Under the pieces are notes generated by a model that saw only the letters and a program-made list of their open reading frames with translations, was not told the DNA's origin and did not search any database. From Streptomyces pilosus (GTDB lineage: Bacteria; Actinomycetota; Actinomycetes; Streptomycetales; Streptomycetaceae), in contig NZ_BMTU01000006.1 in assembly GCF_014649835.1 (NCBI RefSeq), forward strand, positions 124,001-188,000: DNA of 64,000 nt. The letters are read 5' to 3'. Made by a program: the position numbers and the translations under genes. Positions 16,357-22,779 of this stretch are shown one piece after another (positions within the stretch are counted from its first letter, which is position 1; the number at the start of each line of letters is the position of its first letter).

Positions 16357-18411
16357 GTGCAGGAAATGGTCAAGGGTTCGAATGTCGCCCTGGCGGACTT
16401 GAGCGACGAGGTCGGCTCGGTGATCGTCAGTCTGGGCTGGGTCAGCCCTACCGGCGAGGGCGACGCGGACGTGTCGGTCCTGCTGCTCGACGCGGACGGC
16501 AAGGTGCGCAGCGACAGCGACTTCTACTTCTACAACCATCCGGTGGCCGCTGACGGGAGCGTGCAGCTCCTGGGCAAGACGCCGACAGCGGACGGCAGTG
16601 AGGACCGGATCAGTTTCGATCTCACCGCGGTGCCGGCGGAGATCGACCGGATCGTCGTCGCCGCGAGCAGGTACGACGAAGCCCGCTTCGGCGAGCTGGA
16701 GGACGTGCGGATCACGCTCGGCGACGCGGCCGGCGAGGGCCTGCTGCGGTTCGCCGTCGACGACGTCGGCGCCGTGACGGCGGTCATCTTCGGTGAGCTG
16801 TACCGGCGGGGCGACGGATGGAAGTTCCGTGCCGTCGGACAGGGCTACGAAAGCGGCCTGGCGGGCCTGGCGACCGACTTCGGGGTCGACATCGAGGACG
16901 ACGCGGCCGAAGACGTGCGGACGGAGGCGGCGCTCGACGCCGAAGCCGACGCACAGACGGCTGCAACGCCCCCGGTACCGGCCGGGGAGCCGGGCCCGGC
17001 GACGGCGACGACCGCCGTCCCCGCTCCTCGCCGGCCGGAGGCCGAGGCCGTCGAGCCGGCGAAGCCGGCTGCGCGTCCCCGTACCGCGAAGAAGAAGGTC
17101 ACCCTCCCCAGGACGGTCAAGAAGACCCTGGCGGAGAACGACTCCTGGAAGGCTGCCAGGCTCTTCCCGGTGTCGGTGCTCAAGAGCGACCGGGACCGTG
17201 AGATGCGAGCCACCTCGGTGCTGCTGTCGGTGATGGCTCAGGTGCCCGAGTTCAGCAGGAGGCTCACGGCCGGGTTCGGAGCTCCGGCGGGCCGCATGGA
17301 GACGTTCACCGAGGTCACCCTGCCCCACGGCGACAGCCCGCGGCGCCCGGACGGAGTGATCCGGGTGGAGCGGGCCGGCAAGTTGTGGACGGCGCTGGTC
17401 GAGACGAAGACCAACGGCAACGCGCTCAAGGCCGACCAGGTGCAGGCGTACATGGACATCGCCGCGCGCCGGGCCTACGAGGCGGTGATCACTCTGACGA
17501 ACGACGTCGCACTGGAGGGAAGCCCGCTCGTCGACGTCAAGATCGACAAGCGGCGCAAGCACAAGGTGGCCCTCTGGCACCTGTCCTGGGCGGAAGTCGC
17601 CCACCAGGCGCAGATGCTGATCAGGCACGAGGGAGTGGGCAACGCGGCGCACGCCTGGCTCCTGCAGGAACTGCTGCACTACCTGCAGCACGAGAACTCG
17701 GGCTGTCACGGCTTCCAGAACATGGGTCCGGCATGGGTGCCCGTGCGCAACGGCATCGACGACGAAACCCTCTGCCAGGGCGACGCCCGGGCACTGGAAG
17801 TGGTGGAGAACTGGGAACGGCTCATTCGCCAGGTCTGTCTCAGGCTGGGCGGTGAACTCGGGCAGAAAGTACTGCCCGTGCAGCGGGCCAAGCGTGGAAC
17901 CGACCCCAACGAGCGCCGGAACCGCCTTGCCGACCAACTCTGCCGCGACGGACGGCTCCAGGCGGAGCTGCGTATCGACGGCACCCCCGGCGTCCTGGCC
18001 GTCAGTGCCGACCTGCGCACAGGCAAGCTGCGCACCGGCATCGAGATCCCGGCCCCCGAGCAGGGGTATCCCCTGAGCTGGGCCAAGCGGCTGGTCCGGC
18101 GTCTGGCCGAGGCACCGGCGGACCTGCACGTCGAGACCCTCGTCGACAACGAGATCGGAGGCCCGCGCGGGACCCTGGAGAAGTTGCGCCCCGAACCGGC
18201 GGACCTGCTCCCCAAGGACAGCGGTACCGGCATCACCGGATTCCGCCTGTCCCTGCTCAAGAGCATGGGAAGCGGCCGCGGCAATGCCGAGACCGGCTTC
18301 ATCCGCAGCGTCGACGACGCGGTGCACCGCTTCTACACCACCGTCGTGGTCCACCTGGACACCCCGGCGACGCGCCGGGCATCGTCCAGGGAGCGTTCGG
18401 CAGCGGGGTGA
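16357..18411 (+). CDS. TerD-domain protein fused to a predicted PD-(D/E)XK nuclease domain
   Basis: 684 residues from the GTG at 16357, which has GGGGGG five bases upstream; the ATG at 16366 is an alternative. Residues about 5-185 form a TerD/CABP1-type calcium-binding stress domain (L-S-D-E-V-G-S-V-I-V-S-L-G-W, V-S-V-L-L-L-D-A-D-G-K-V, F-Y-N-H-P). An Ala/Pro/Glu linker (about 190-245) and a Lys-rich stretch follow. In the C-terminal half P331-D332-G, E349-T-K351 and a downstream Q-V-Q-A-Y match the PD-(D/E)XK nuclease active site. About 230 further residues of mixed alpha/beta sequence have no recognisable family. Ter proteins are tied to tellurite, phage and DNA-damage responses; a Ca-responsive nuclease is an inference. 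The vWA gene that follows supports a Ter-type system. Confidence 0.85.
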   Translation: MQEMVKGSNVALADLSDEVGSVIVSLGWVSPTGEGDADVSVLLLDADGKVRSDSDFYFYNHPVAADGSVQLLGKTPTADGSEDRISFDLTAVPAEIDRIVVAASRYDEARFGELEDVRITLGDAAGEGLLRFAVDDVGAVTAVIFGELYRRGDGWKFRAVGQGYESGLAGLATDFGVDIEDDAAEDVRTEAALDAEADAQTAATPPVPAGEPGPATATTAVPAPRRPEAEAVEPAKPAARPRTAKKKVTLPRTVKKTLAENDSWKAARLFPVSVLKSDRDREMRATSVLLSVMAQVPEFSRRLTAGFGAPAGRMETFTEVTLPHGDSPRRPDGVIRVERAGKLWTALVETKTNGNALKADQVQAYMDIAARRAYEAVITLTNDVALEGSPLVDVKIDKRRKHKVALWHLSWAEVAHQAQMLIRHEGVGNAAHAWLLQELLHYLQHENSGCHGFQNMGPAWVPVRNGIDDETLCQGDARALEVVENWERLIRQVCLRLGGELGQKVLPVQRAKRGTDPNERRNRLADQLCRDGRLQAELRIDGTPGVLAVSADLRTGKLRTGIEIPAPEQGYPLSWAKRLVRRLAEAPADLHVETLVDNEIGGPRGTLEKLRPEPADLLPKDSGTGITGFRLSLLKSMGSGRGNAETGFIRSVDDAVHRFYTTVVVHLDTPATRRASSRERSAAG

Positions 18412-18476
18412 GGCGGGGGCGCGGACAGCAGGGCAGCCGTCTGCGCCCAGCCCGAAACCGTCCTCTCATACAGGTC

Positions 18477-18501
18477 CGCACCGGCGCGATGTGCCGGTGC
18501 G
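18477..18501 (+). terminator. Hairpin between the TerD-nuclease and vWA genes
   Basis: Nine-base arms CGCACCGGC (18477-18485) and GCCGGTGCG (18493-18501) enclose a seven-base loop, 66 bases after the stop codon and 59 before the next start. It may end or attenuate transcription between the two genes. Confidence 0.5.
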
Positions 18502-18559
18502 CTGCTTCTGAAGAGGCGCGGCCGAGACCTCCTCGGATGCGCGTCACCACTACGGAGGA

Positions 18560-19306
18560 GTGATCCCGACGAACGGCACGGAGCGGGCAGCAGCCGTCAG
18601 CCTGGCCAAGATGCAGGAGAGAGCACCCGACCTGGTCAGCCTGTACAAGACGGCGGGTTCCAGCGTTCGCCGGTACGGGCTGGAACAGGTGAGGGCCGCG
18701 GTGTACCTGGTACTGGACCGCTCCGGGTCGATGCGCCCGTACTACCGCGACGGCACCATGCAGCACCTGGCCGAGCAGGTTCTGTCACTGTCGGCCCACC
18801 TCGACGACGACGGGACCGTTCCGGTGGTGTTCTTCTCCACCGACGTCGACGGAAGCACCGACCTGACCCTCGGCGGACACCGCGGCCGCATCGACAAGCT
18901 GCACGAGAACCTCGGTCACATGGGGCGCACGAACTACCACTGGGCCATGGACGAGGTCATCGACCACTACCTGGAGTCGGGCAGCCGCTGCCCCGCCCTG
19001 GTCGTCTTCCAGACCGACGGGGGTCCCAGCAGCAGGTTCGCGGCCGAGCGCTACCTGTGCAAGGCCGCTCATCTGCCCCTGTTCTGGCAGTTCGTGGGCT
19101 TCGGCGACCCCGACGACAACGAGTTCGCGTTCCTGCGTAAGCTGGACGCGCTCGCCGTCCCGGCCCGCCGCATCGTCGACAACGCGGGCTTCTTCCACGC
19201 CGGCCGCGCCCCCGGGCTCATCCCCGACCACGACCTCTTCGACCGGCTGCTGCAGGAGTTCCCCGACTGGCTGGCCGCGGCCCGCACCGGCGGCATCCTG
19301 GGGTGA
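18560..19306 (+). CDS. von Willebrand factor A protein, TerF/TerY-like
   Basis: 248 residues. The vWA fold holds a complete metal-ion-dependent adhesion site: D53-R-S55-G-S57 at the end of the first strand, the threonine of G-R-T-N-Y-H-W-A-M, and the aspartate of V-V-F-Q-T-D-G-G-P. The N-terminus resembles the segment found in tellurium-resistance vWA proteins (V-S-L-A-K-M-Q-E-R-A-P-D-L-V-S-L-Y-K). No signal peptide, so it acts in the cytoplasm, probably as a scaffold. GGAGGA directly abuts the GTG at 18560, which is too close for an ideal start; the true start may be slightly downstream, but no better codon stands out. It follows the TerD-nuclease gene by 148 bp with a hairpin in between. 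Confidence 0.88.
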   Translation: MIPTNGTERAAAVSLAKMQERAPDLVSLYKTAGSSVRRYGLEQVRAAVYLVLDRSGSMRPYYRDGTMQHLAEQVLSLSAHLDDDGTVPVVFFSTDVDGSTDLTLGGHRGRIDKLHENLGHMGRTNYHWAMDEVIDHYLESGSRCPALVVFQTDGGPSSRFAAERYLCKAAHLPLFWQFVGFGDPDDNEFAFLRKLDALAVPARRIVDNAGFFHAGRAPGLIPDHDLFDRLLQEFPDWLAAARTGGILG

Positions 19307-19406
19307 CACGTCCAGGCCCCCGGCATCACGCTCCCGGAGTCCCGGCCGAGCCGCTGATCGGCAGGTCTTCGGCGCCAGGGCGTCGTTCGACGCTCCGACG
19401 GGCGTA

Positions 19407-19781
19407 TTACGACCACAGCGTCTCCCCCAGGGCCGTGCCGGCGGTGGCCGCGGTCAGGCCGGCTGTCATGTTGGCCGCGACGTTCAGCACCGCGTAGCCG
19501 CGGGCGCCGGTCTCGGCCAGGCGGAGGGTCTCGTAGGAGAAGGTGGAGTAAGTGGTGAGGGCGCCGCACAGGCCGGTCCCGAGCAGCAGGCGCAGCTCCT
19601 GGCCGGCGGCGCCCGCGGTGGCCGCTCCGGTGAGCAGGCCGAGGGCGAGGGAACCGGTGACGTTCACGGTGAACGTGCCCCAGGGGAAGACCGAGTCGTG
19701 CCGGGACTGCACCGCGCGGTCGGTGAGGTACCGCAGCGGGGCGCCGACCAGGGCGCCCAGCACCACGTACAGCCAGTTCAC
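19407..19781 (-). CDS. crcB: CrcB/Fluc fluoride channel, second copy
   Basis: 124 residues from the GTG at 19781, four membrane helices, the usual Fluc size. Family motifs are G-A-L-V-G-A-P-L-R-Y near the N-terminus, F-P-W-G-T-F-T-V-N-V-T-G-S with the pore asparagine, and G-L-C-G-A-L-T-T-Y-S-T-F-S with the pore-lining T-Y/F-S-T-F. It overlaps the DUF190 gene by four bases (GTGA). Two different CrcB copies in one operon usually form a heterodimeric channel that exports fluoride across the cytoplasmic membrane. Confidence 0.93.
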   Translation of the reverse strand: MNWLYVVLGALVGAPLRYLTDRAVQSRHDSVFPWGTFTVNVTGSLALGLLTGAATAGAAGQELRLLLGTGLCGALTTYSTFSYETLRLAETGARGYAVLNVAANMTAGLTAATAGTALGETLWS

Positions 19782-20137
19782 CGGTGTCCTCGGTCCGGTC
19801 GGGCGGTGCCCGGGCGGCGGACGGCCTCGCAGTGGTCGAGCAGGACCAGTCCGTCGGGGACGAGCGTGTCGAGTTCCGGGAGGAAGGCCCGTACGCGTTC
19901 CTCGGTGTCCACGACGACGACCGCCACCGGGAGTTCGTCGCCCAGGGACAGCAGCCGGGAGGTGTGCACGACGGAGGACGCGCCGAAGCCTTCGACGCCG
20001 CGGAAGGCGCTGGCGCCCGCGAGTCCCGCCGCGTGCGCCCGGTGGACGATCTCCGAGTACAGGGGGCGGTGCCGCCAGGTGTCGTTCTCCCCGACGAACA
20101 CGGTCAGGCGCGTCACGGTGCCGGTCGGTCGTGTCAT
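19778..20137 (-). CDS. DUF190 protein of the fluoride-exporter operon
   Basis: 119 residues, the normal DUF190 length, with the family's opening strand R-L-T-V-F-V-G-E-N-D, the H-R-P-L-Y-S-E-I-V motif, A-G-L-A-G-A-S-A-F-R-G-V-E-G-F-G and the late strand P-V-A-V-V-V-V-D-T-E-E-R-V. The fold resembles PII/CutA1 proteins. DUF190 genes are often found next to crcB, so a regulatory or accessory part in fluoride resistance is likely although not defined. It overlaps both neighbours by four bases, so the three genes form one translationally coupled unit. Confidence 0.88.
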   Translation of the reverse strand: MTRPTGTVTRLTVFVGENDTWRHRPLYSEIVHRAHAAGLAGASAFRGVEGFGASSVVHTSRLLSLGDELPVAVVVVDTEERVRAFLPELDTLVPDGLVLLDHCEAVRRPGTARPDRGHR

Positions 20138-20577
20138 GGGTGCCTCCTGACGAGAACACTGCGGGTCGCCGCGGCGGCCGTCCAGACGGCGGTGAGGGCC
20201 GCGACCGGGGTCACGACGAGACAGGCCACTCCTGCGGCCGCGTGCCCGCCGCCCAGCAGGTCACGGACGTCCACGGCGTACGTCGAGAAGGTGGTGAACC
20301 CGCCGAGGACACCGGTGCCGAGGAACGGGCGGACCAGGGGGTGGGCGGTGCGGACCTCGGTGACGATCACCATGAGGACGCCGATGAGGGCGCAGCCGGC
20401 CACGTTGACGCAGAGGATCGTCCAGGGGAAGGCGCCCGCCGGCGTCGGCCACCCGAGGCCGGCGGCGTAGCGGGCCGCGGCTCCCGCCGCCCCGCCGAGG
20501 GCGACCGCGGCCACGACCGGGGCCTGGGCACACGTGCCGGGCCGGGCCCGGGGGCCCTCGGTTTCCGGGGCTTTCAC
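20134..20577 (-). CDS. crcB: CrcB/Fluc fluoride channel, first copy
   Basis: 147 residues from the GTG at 20577, with GGGAG upstream. About 20 extra polar N-terminal residues precede the first helix, then V-A-L-G-G-A-A-G-A-A-A-R-Y, F-P-W-T-I-L-C-V-N-V-A-G-C (pore asparagine) and G-V-L-G-G-F-T-T-F-S-T-Y (pore phenylalanine and threonine track). It heads the three-gene unit and is the likely partner of the second CrcB copy in a heterodimer. No crcB-type fluoride riboswitch is recognisable in the 73 bases upstream. Confidence 0.92.
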   Translation of the reverse strand: MKAPETEGPRARPGTCAQAPVVAAVALGGAAGAAARYAAGLGWPTPAGAFPWTILCVNVAGCALIGVLMVIVTEVRTAHPLVRPFLGTGVLGGFTTFSTYAVDVRDLLGGGHAAAGVACLVVTPVAALTAVWTAAAATRSVLVRRHP

Positions 20578-20650
20578 CGTCGTACGTCTCCCACTCGCTC
20601 GGGATCAGCGTAACGGCAGGCCGGCGCCGCGGGGCGGTCGGCCGTGTGCG

Positions 20651-20902
20651 CTACCAGCCCTTGTCGAAGACCTGCGCCACCTCGGCGATCCGCATCTCGT
20701 CGCGCCGGTAGCGCAGCCGGTCGGCGGAGGTGCGCAGCAGGCCGAGGGCCGTGAGCAGCCGGAGGTGGGTCAGGGCGGCCGGGCGGGGTACGCCGAGCCT
20801 CGTGGCGACGTCGTCCGCGGTGAGACCGTGCTCGGCGACAGCGGGGTCGCTCAGCCACGCCAGGATGCGCAGCCGTGTCCCGTCGACGGGATTCCTCAGC
20901 AT
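20651..20902 (-). CDS. Small winged-helix (ArsR-like) transcriptional regulator
   Basis: 83 residues from the ATG at 20902, preceded by GGAGG at ideal distance. The whole protein is one winged helix-turn-helix: M-L-R-N-P-V-D-G-T-R-L-R-I-L-A-W-L-S-D-P, then L-T-A-D-D-V-A-T-R-L-G-V-P-R-P-A-A-L-T-H-L-R-L-L as helix-turn-helix and a short wing R-L-R-Y-R-R-D-E. It lacks the ArsR metal cysteines and any effector domain. It lies 73 bp upstream of the first crcB on the same strand and could be its regulator or simply a neighbour. Confidence 0.72.
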   Translation of the reverse strand: MLRNPVDGTRLRILAWLSDPAVAEHGLTADDVATRLGVPRPAALTHLRLLTALGLLRTSADRLRYRRDEMRIAEVAQVFDKGW

Positions 20903-21068
20903 CTCGTACACCTCCGCGCCGGGCTTCCTCCTCCGGCGCCCCACCACTGTCCCGCGACCGGGGCCCCGGTGTCCCGGACTGCCGGCACCTTGTCCGGGAC
21001 CCAACGTCCCTGCGGCACAGGGCCGTTCGGGCCACTGGTGGTGGCGGGGCGGCGGTCCGGAGCGCGGC

Positions 21069-21101
21069 GGCCCCCGCCCCGGACCGGCCGGGGCGGGGGC
21101 C
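21069..21101 (-). terminator. Strong hairpin downstream of the GH53 galactanase
   Basis: Perfect 14-base arms (21069-21082 and 21088-21101, GGCCCCCGCCCCGG and complement) with a five-base loop begin eight bases beyond the galactanase stop codon. Confidence 0.75.
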
Positions 21102-21108
21102 GCGGGCG

Positions 21109-22668
21109 TCACCGGTGGCGGAACCAGGCCGTCGCCGGCAGGGCGCGGTCGTCGTAGCCGAAGAGCGCCTGGTTCTCCCAGCCGTTGCCGGAGGACGGGT
21201 CGGCCGGGTCCCAGCCGTTGCCGTCGCGGGCGGTCCAGGTGGCCTCCCAGTAGAAGACGCCCAGGCCCCGGCCGTTCGGGACGGCTTCCACGATGCTCGC
21301 CACGTCGTTCATCCAGCGGGTCTGGCCGGCGGTGGACGCCGGGTAGCCGGGGACGAGTTCGGTGTCGAGGTCGATGATGTTCTCCAGGCCGTCCTCGCTG
21401 TCCAGGCGGAACGGGTAGGCCGTCTCGGCGACGAAGACGGGCTTGCCGTAGCGGGCGGCGGTGTCGTCCAGGGTCGTCTGGAAGTCGTGCAGGGTGCCGT
21501 GCCAGTAGCCGTAGTACGACAGGCCGACGGCGTCGAACCGCACGCCGTGGGCGACGGCGTTGTCGAACCACCAGCGGGTGCCCTCCAGGTCACCGCCCTC
21601 GGCGAGGTGCAGGGCGACGACCGTGGCGGGGCTGACCGCCTTCGCGGCGTCGTAGCCCGCGCCGAGCAGCCCGGCGAGCCGGTCCCAGTCGGCCGTCGAG
21701 CCCTCGTCCCAGAGCATGCCACCGTTGATCTCGTTGCCCACCTGCACCATGTCGGCGGTGGTCCCCTGCGCCCTGAGGGCGTCGAGCACGTCGTACGTGT
21801 GGTCGTAGACGTCCTTCTTGAGCTGCCCGTAGCCGTGTCCGGACCAGGCGGCGGGCTTGTACTGCTTGCCCGGGTCGGCCCAGGTGTCGGAGTAGTGGAA
21901 GTCGACCAGCAGCTTCATGCCGTGCGCCTTGATCCGCTGGGCCATGGCCAGGACGTGCGCCTTGTCGTTGTAGCCGTCGGCCGGGTTCACCCAGACCTTC
22001 AGGCGGGCGTAGTTCATGCCCGCGGACCGCAGGATGGCGACGGGGTCCCCGGCGGAGCCGGACGCGGTGCGGTAGACGCCGCCCCTGGCCTCGCTCTTGG
22101 GCAGGGAGGAGATGTCGGCGCCCTTGACGGGCAGGCCCGAGGTGCCCCGGGCGAAGGTCAGGTCGTCGACGTTGATCCAGTCGCCGGCGCGCGCGTCGCT
22201 GTGGACGCTGATCGTGCACCGGTTGTTCGTCACCCGGACCGGGACGACGATCCGTATCCAGCCGGTGCCGGACACCGGCAGGGCGGTGCGCTGTTCGGCG
22301 CCGCCGCAGTTCTTCAGGGCGAGACGGGCGGAGTTCTGGCCGCCGCCGGAGCGGACCCAGGCGGTGAGCCGGTAGTCGCCGTTGGCCAGGCCCGACAGGT
22401 GCTGGTACGTCTCCACCTCGTAGGCGGAGGACGACCAGTGGGAGAGGCGGTGGCCGCCGTCGCGGCCGCCGGACTCCGTGTACGAGGCGGCCGTGTCGCC
22501 GGACTCGGACCAGCCGGCCGGGGTGGCCGTGCCCGAACCGCCGCTTTCGAAGCCGCCGTTGGCGAGGGTGCTCGCGGCCGTCGCGGCCGGGGCGGGCAGG
22601 GTCGTGAGGGCGAGCCCGGCCAGGAGCGGCGGCAGCAGGGCGCGGAGCGTGCGTCTGGGATGGAACAT
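21109..22668 (-). CDS. Secreted arabinogalactan endo-beta-1,4-galactanase, GH53
   Basis: 519 residues. A signal peptide ends near residue 31 (A-P-A-A-T-A-A). Residues about 33-175 form a jelly-roll carbohydrate-binding-type module (N-G-G-F-E-S-G ... W-I-N-V-D-D-L-T-F). From about 180 the GH53 barrel starts with K-G-A-D-I-S-S-L. The catalytic pair is E313 in Q-V-G-N-E-I-N-G-G (acid/base) and E415 in V-F-V-A-E-T-A-Y-P (nucleophile). The enzyme cuts beta-1,4-galactan outside the cell into galacto-oligosaccharides, which the neighbouring ABC transporter and GH42 enzyme can take up and finish. It follows the GH42 gene on the same strand, separated by a hairpin. Confidence 0.94.
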   Translation of the reverse strand: MFHPRRTLRALLPPLLAGLALTTLPAPAATAASTLANGGFESGGSGTATPAGWSESGDTAASYTESGGRDGGHRLSHWSSSAYEVETYQHLSGLANGDYRLTAWVRSGGGQNSARLALKNCGGAEQRTALPVSGTGWIRIVVPVRVTNNRCTISVHSDARAGDWINVDDLTFARGTSGLPVKGADISSLPKSEARGGVYRTASGSAGDPVAILRSAGMNYARLKVWVNPADGYNDKAHVLAMAQRIKAHGMKLLVDFHYSDTWADPGKQYKPAAWSGHGYGQLKKDVYDHTYDVLDALRAQGTTADMVQVGNEINGGMLWDEGSTADWDRLAGLLGAGYDAAKAVSPATVVALHLAEGGDLEGTRWWFDNAVAHGVRFDAVGLSYYGYWHGTLHDFQTTLDDTAARYGKPVFVAETAYPFRLDSEDGLENIIDLDTELVPGYPASTAGQTRWMNDVASIVEAVPNGRGLGVFYWEATWTARDGNGWDPADPSSGNGWENQALFGYDDRALPATAWFRHR

Positions 22669-22729
22669 GGGCGTTCGTCGTCCCTTCGACGTGGGGAGGG
22701 GGTGCCCCGGCCCCGGACAGGGGTGGGGC

Positions 22730-22770
22730 CCCCTCCGCCCGCGGCCGGTGTGCTCGCGCGGGCGGAGGGG
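22730..22770 (-). terminator. Hairpin between GH42 and GH53 genes
   Basis: Perfect 14-base arms (22730-22743 and 22757-22770, CCCCTCCGCCCGCG and complement) lie just after the GH42 stop at 22780. The two glycosidase genes are therefore probably separate transcription units or joined only by read-through. Confidence 0.7.
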
Positions 22771-22779
22771 AGTCGCGGC

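Noticed and set aside
20578..20650. Possible fluoride riboswitch in front of crcB
   Set aside because: The conserved opening stem and pseudoknot sequence of the crcB motif cannot be found in the short leader.
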